A stretch of DNA of 64,000 bases, from contig CANMGT010000001.1 in NCBI GenBank assembly GCA_947497495.1, positions 310,001 through 374,000 on the forward strand, read 5' to 3'. The stretch comes from an uncultured Lentibacter sp. (GTDB lineage: Bacteria; Pseudomonadota; Alphaproteobacteria; Rhodobacterales; Rhodobacteraceae). The notes under the pieces are model-generated. The model made no database searches. It saw only the letters and a list, made by a program, of their open reading frames with translations, and had not been told where the DNA came from. Position 1 is the stretch's first letter. Each line of letters starts with the position of its first letter. The translations under genes and the position numbers were made by a program. This document shows positions 60,667-64,000 of this stretch, piece by piece.

Positions 60667-62706
60667 ATGCAGCAGGCAAACAAACTACTGAAAGATGTTT
60701 TCGGATTTGACGGCTTTCGCCCCGGGCAAGAAGAGATCGTGCAGTCGGTTGCCAATGGGGAAGACGTGTTGGCCATCATGCCAACAGGCGGTGGCAAGTC
60801 ACTCTGCTTTCAGCTTCCGGCCTTACTTAATGACGGTGTAACACTGGTAATTTCGCCGCTGATCGCTCTCATGCGCGATCAGGTTGCCGGCCTTCAACAA
60901 GCAGGTGTCACCGCTGGCGCGATCACCTCTGCGAACTCCGAAGCGGAAAACGACGAAGTTGTTTTGGCCCTGCGCGAACGCCGCCTGAAGCTGCTCTATC
61001 TTGCGCCTGAACGGTTGTCTTCGTTTGTCACAAAGTCGCTGTTGCGTGACGCCAACGTCAGCCTGATCGCGGTTGATGAAGCCCACTGCGTGAGCCAATG
61101 GGGGCATGACTTCCGGCCCGACTACCTGCGCATTGGGGAATTACGTGAGTTTTTGAAAGTGCCGCTTGCGGCCTTCACAGCCACCGCCGATGAAGAAACC
61201 CGTGGCGAGATTGTTCAACGCTTGTTTGATGGCGCAGTGCCGACGACGTTCTTGAAAGGCTTTGACAGGCCTAATATCCACCTCGCCTTTGCCCCCAAGA
61301 ACAAACCGCGCCAGCAAATCACAAGCTTTGCAGCAGCGCGGCGTGGGCAATGTGGCATCGTCTATTGCGCAAGCCGCGCCAAGACAGAAGGCCTCGCCAA
61401 AGCTTTACGCGACGAGGGCCACAACGCCTGTCACTACCACGGCGCGATGGACCCTGTAGAGCGACGCGATGTAGAGCGCCGTTTCAATTCGGAAGATGAC
61501 TTGATCGTTGTCGCAACAATCGCTTTTGGCATGGGCGTAGACAAGCCCGACATCCGCTGGGTTGCACACGCCGATTTGCCCAAATCTGTCGAGGGGTATT
61601 ACCAGGAGATCGGCCGTGCGGGCCGCGACGGCGCAAGGGCAGAAGCCTACACTCTTTACGGCCAGGAAGACATTCGCCTGCGCCGCGCACAAATCGACGA
61701 AAGCCTTGCACCCGCTGACCGTCAGGAAGCAGATCACGCACGCCTCAACGCCCTTTTGGGCCTAGCCGAAGCTCTTGGTTGCCGGCGCAAATTGCTGCTC
61801 GGATACTTCGGCGAAGTCGCCACGGATTGCGGCAACTGTGACCTCTGCGAAAACCCGCCCGATACCTTTGACGCAACGCAAGATGCGCGCAAAGCCCTCT
61901 CCGCTGTTTTGCGCACCGAAGAGCGTTTTGGGGCAGGCCACATCGCTGATGTGTTGACAGGTAAACTCACCAACAAGGTTGCTCAGTTCGGCCATGACGC
62001 TTTGCCAACTTTCGGCGTCGGCAAAGAGCACACAGCGCCCCAATGGCAAATGGTCATCCGGCAGCTCATGGGCCACGACTTCTTGCGCCCGGACCCAACG
62101 CGCCACGGCGCTTTGCGAATTACGCTGAAAGCGCACCCGTTACTCAAAGGGGAAGCAACGGTGATGTTGAGAAAAGATGTTTTCACGTCTGTTGCCAACA
62201 GCCCCAAAGTGCGCAGGTTGGTGGACGACGAAGACGAGCCGCTGTTTTCCGCGCTCAAAGCCAAACGTCGGCATTTGGCAGAGACGGCCTCGCTTCCTGC
62301 CTACATCGTGTTTAACGACAAAACGCTGATCGAAATGGCCAAACAGAAACCCACGAACCTCGACGAAATGGCAATGATCGGCGGCGTCGGCGCCAAGAAG
62401 CTCGAAAAGTATGGCCGTGAGTTCTTGTCTGTCATCGTCGGCGAAACCCCAAAACAACACCCAACCCGAGCCAAACTTGCCATCAGTGACGCCGGCGCTT
62501 TGTTTGACCAGCTTCAATCTGTGCAGAGCGAGTTGTCGCACGGTGAAGATGGTCTGGAGAAACCGCTGAGTTGCCCGACATCGATGCTGGCAAAACTCGC
62601 GAAACTGAAACCTCAGAGCTTCAATGACATTGAACGCCTGATAGGCACCAAACGCGCAGAGCGTTTCGGCGACGCCTTTCTCGAACGCATAAGACAGGAT
62701 CGATAG
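60667..62706 (+). CDS. recQ: ATP-dependent DNA helicase RecQ
   Basis: A 679-residue 3'-5' helicase. Motif I is MPTGGGKSLCFQLPAL near residue 39, the DEAH box in VDEAHCVSQWGHDFRPDYLR near 136, motif VI QEIGRAGRDGARAEAY near 327. The zinc-binding Cys set is seen in CRRKLLLGYFGE and DCGNCDLCENPP, and the HRDC domain near the C-terminus (NLDEMAMIGGVGAKKLEKYG). The start MQQANKLLKDVFGFDGFRPG agrees with the family. yaaA follows 3 bp later. Confidence 0.95.
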   Translation: MQQANKLLKDVFGFDGFRPGQEEIVQSVANGEDVLAIMPTGGGKSLCFQLPALLNDGVTLVISPLIALMRDQVAGLQQAGVTAGAITSANSEAENDEVVLALRERRLKLLYLAPERLSSFVTKSLLRDANVSLIAVDEAHCVSQWGHDFRPDYLRIGELREFLKVPLAAFTATADEETRGEIVQRLFDGAVPTTFLKGFDRPNIHLAFAPKNKPRQQITSFAAARRGQCGIVYCASRAKTEGLAKALRDEGHNACHYHGAMDPVERRDVERRFNSEDDLIVVATIAFGMGVDKPDIRWVAHADLPKSVEGYYQEIGRAGRDGARAEAYTLYGQEDIRLRRAQIDESLAPADRQEADHARLNALLGLAEALGCRRKLLLGYFGEVATDCGNCDLCENPPDTFDATQDARKALSAVLRTEERFGAGHIADVLTGKLTNKVAQFGHDALPTFGVGKEHTAPQWQMVIRQLMGHDFLRPDPTRHGALRITLKAHPLLKGEATVMLRKDVFTSVANSPKVRRLVDDEDEPLFSALKAKRRHLAETASLPAYIVFNDKTLIEMAKQKPTNLDEMAMIGGVGAKKLEKYGREFLSVIVGETPKQHPTRAKLAISDAGALFDQLQSVQSELSHGEDGLEKPLSCPTSMLAKLAKLKPQSFNDIERLIGTKRAERFGDAFLERIRQDR

Positions 62707-62709
62707 CGC

Positions 62710-63465
62710 ATGATTACCCTTATTTCACCAGCCAAACGCCTGAATGAAACCGCAACAACAGACCTTCCCGTTTCGCGCCCCGTTTTTTCCGAGCAGACGC
62801 AAAACCTTGTGAAGGAAGCGCAAAAGCTTAAAGCCGCCGACCTGAGCAAACTTATGCACCTCAGTGACAAGCTCGCGGCACTCAACTACGAGCGCTTTCA
62901 GGCTTTTGGCAACATGCCCAAAGCCCCCGCGGCGCTGATGTTTGATGGCGACACCTACGCAGGGCTTGAGGCCCAAAGCCTTGACGCCGAGGAACAGGCT
63001 TTTGCCGCCGATCACTTGCGCATTTTGTCGGGTCTCTACGGCCTGCTACGGCCACTTGATATGATCGAGCCCTATCGTCTTGAAATGGGCACGCGCCTCA
63101 AGACGCCTAAGGGCAAAAACCTCTATGAATTCTGGGGCAGCCAAATCGCGGAAACGCTCAACACGCTGGCCGCAGACAACGGTGCCAAAGCGATCATCAA
63201 CTGCGCCAGTCAGGAATACTATGGTGCCGTTGACACAAAGGCACTCAGCATTCCGGTGATAACGCCAGTGTTCTATGAAGAGCGCCTGGCTGGCCCGAAG
63301 ATCATCAGCTTTTATGCCAAAAAAGCCCGTGGCTCCATGGCGCGCTACATCATCCAACGCCGCCTGACAGACCCTGCTGCGCTAACCGAGTTTGACACGG
63401 CAGGATACCGTTACACTGCCGAACTGTCGCAGCCCAACAAACCGGCATTTTTGCGCCCGGAATAG
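62710..63465 (+). CDS. yaaA: YaaA family peroxide-stress protein
   Basis: A 251-residue DUF328/YaaA protein. MITLISPAKRLNETATTDLP, LSGLYGLLRPLDMIEPYRLE, NCASQEYYGAVD and FYAKKARGSMARYII are family signatures. YaaA lowers free iron and limits hydroxyl-radical damage during peroxide stress in E. coli. It starts 3 bp after recQ, so the two genes form an operon linking DNA repair and oxidative stress. Confidence 0.95.
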   Translation: MITLISPAKRLNETATTDLPVSRPVFSEQTQNLVKEAQKLKAADLSKLMHLSDKLAALNYERFQAFGNMPKAPAALMFDGDTYAGLEAQSLDAEEQAFAADHLRILSGLYGLLRPLDMIEPYRLEMGTRLKTPKGKNLYEFWGSQIAETLNTLAADNGAKAIINCASQEYYGAVDTKALSIPVITPVFYEERLAGPKIISFYAKKARGSMARYIIQRRLTDPAALTEFDTAGYRYTAELSQPNKPAFLRPE

Positions 63466-63468
63466 GCC

Positions 63469-64000
63469 CTAGCCCTCGGAGGCAATATCGCGAACGCCTG
63501 CTGGCTGGTTCCGCCCGATCGCGGCAAATATCTCGCCTTTGCGCAACGGTTTGGTTAGATAGTAGTCCATCCCGCAGGACAGGATTTCCTCTTTGTCGCC
63601 TCCCATTGCGTGAGCCGTTAAAGCAAAAATCGGAACCTTCGTTTCACTTCCTTTCTCAAGCTTGCGGATCGCGCGCGTCGCATCTTTGCCATCCATTTCA
63701 GGCATCGACACATCCATGAATATCATGTCGGGCTTGAACGACTGGAACATTTCGACAGCCTCTTTTCCGTTCTCAGCAAATTGTAGATCTATGTCCAAGG
63801 GCTTCACCATCTTCTGGAAAACCAACCGATTTGTCTTATTGTCTTCCGCCGCCAGAATTCGCATGGCGCGCCCATTGGTGCTTTCAGTGGCCTCTGTCTC
63901 CTTCACATCACCTTCTGAATTAACCACATATAATGATGGGGCCTCATGTGCCTTTGCCTTGCTGATAGCCTGAAGTTTTTCCAACAATTTACGGCGCGAC
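63469..64000 (-). CDS. Receiver-domain protein, C-terminal end (probable hybrid histidine kinase), cut by window edge
   Basis: The frame stays open to the window edge. The visible 177 residues hold a linker (LLEKLQAISKAKAHEA), then a receiver: MRILAAEDNKTNRLVFQKMV, the phospho-acceptor Asp in FMDVSMPEMDGKDATRAIRK, Thr in FALTAHAMGG and Lys in YLTKPLRKGEI. The receiver sits behind a linker as in hybrid kinases, so the rest is probably a sensor kinase beyond 64000. It lies tail to tail with yaaA. Confidence 0.8.
   Translation of the reverse strand, partial: SRRKLLEKLQAISKAKAHEAPSLYVVNSEGDVKETEATESTNGRAMRILAAEDNKTNRLVFQKMVKPLDIDLQFAENGKEAVEMFQSFKPDMIFMDVSMPEMDGKDATRAIRKLEKGSETKVPIFALTAHAMGGDKEEILSCGMDYYLTKPLRKGEIFAAIGRNQPAGVRDIASEG

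Overview
The window comes from a marine alphaproteobacterium of the Rhodobacteraceae (Roseobacter group). The evidence is a GcrA cell-cycle regulator, a LexA box of the alphaproteobacterial GTTC-N7-GTTC type, a DMSP lyase, a DHPS/cysteate sulfonate locus (HpsN-CuyA), a PimC/PimD-type acyl-CoA dehydrogenase pair and several small proteins typical of this family. Coding DNA is GC-rich. Three stretches are visibly AT-richer and look acquired: 24.3-25.5 kb, 27.5-28.2 kb and 54.5-55.5 kb. No rRNA, tRNA, CRISPR array or insertion sequence was recognised.

Layout. 0-1.75 kb: a decayed polyamine locus (potA/potD remnants fused by deletion, and an acetylpolyamine amidohydrolase pseudogene). 1.8-7.4 kb: a four-gene acyl-CoA (probably dicarboxylate) oxidation operon under an IclR regulator with a visible operator. 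7.6-10.3 kb: a LacI remnant, then an overlapping 2-oxoglutarate oxygenase/UPF0261 pair. 10.4-13.5 kb: divergent oxyR-like/katG. 13.8-17.3 kb: an FAH-family hydrolase and an ExbB-ExbD-ExbD-TonB operon. 17.5-22.3 kb: the SOS mutagenesis pair imuB-dnaE2 behind a LexA box, without imuA. 22.3-23.8 kb: DMSP lyase, PhnA-like protein and a small membrane protein. 23.8-29.6 kb: lepA between accessory loci, namely a DUF5343/HEPN gene pair and a coiled-coil membrane protein, with related intergenic repeats. 29.6-33 kb: small lipoprotein and sulfonate operon. 33-43.6 kb: mainly housekeeping genes (meaB, hrpB, Nudix, phosphate transporter, argD-argF-panE-like operon, EamA permease, gcrA). 43.8-46.5 kb: flavin/Fe-S N-demethylase-like enzyme with a P5CR-like protein. 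46.6-49.2 kb: surface polysaccharide genes. 49.2-54.5 kb: trhO, pncA, hybrid histidine kinase, pncB. 54.5-56.3 kb: a putative modification-dependent MrcB_N-HNH nuclease, arfB and a structured small-ORF transcript. 56.3-64 kb: queuosine precursor transporter, phytase-like esterase, mepA, MFS, yggT, recQ, yaaA, and the C-terminal end of a response-regulator/hybrid kinase protein.

Most interesting signals: (1) the overlapping DUF5343 + HEPN (R-x4-H) gene pair, a candidate RNase-based defence or toxin-antitoxin unit beside a cluster of palindromes; (2) a three-copy intergenic element in which a long perfect palindrome is followed by GCGA-stem-(G/A)AA-stem-GCGCAA, the stem differing in sequence but kept paired in every copy; (3) an 18-codon ORF with a perfect Shine-Dalgarno sequence that can pair with a downstream CACCTCC ahead of a terminator; (4) a 60-bp repeat with 12-bp-phased GTATGCAGC units, found twice 27 kb apart beside accessory genes.
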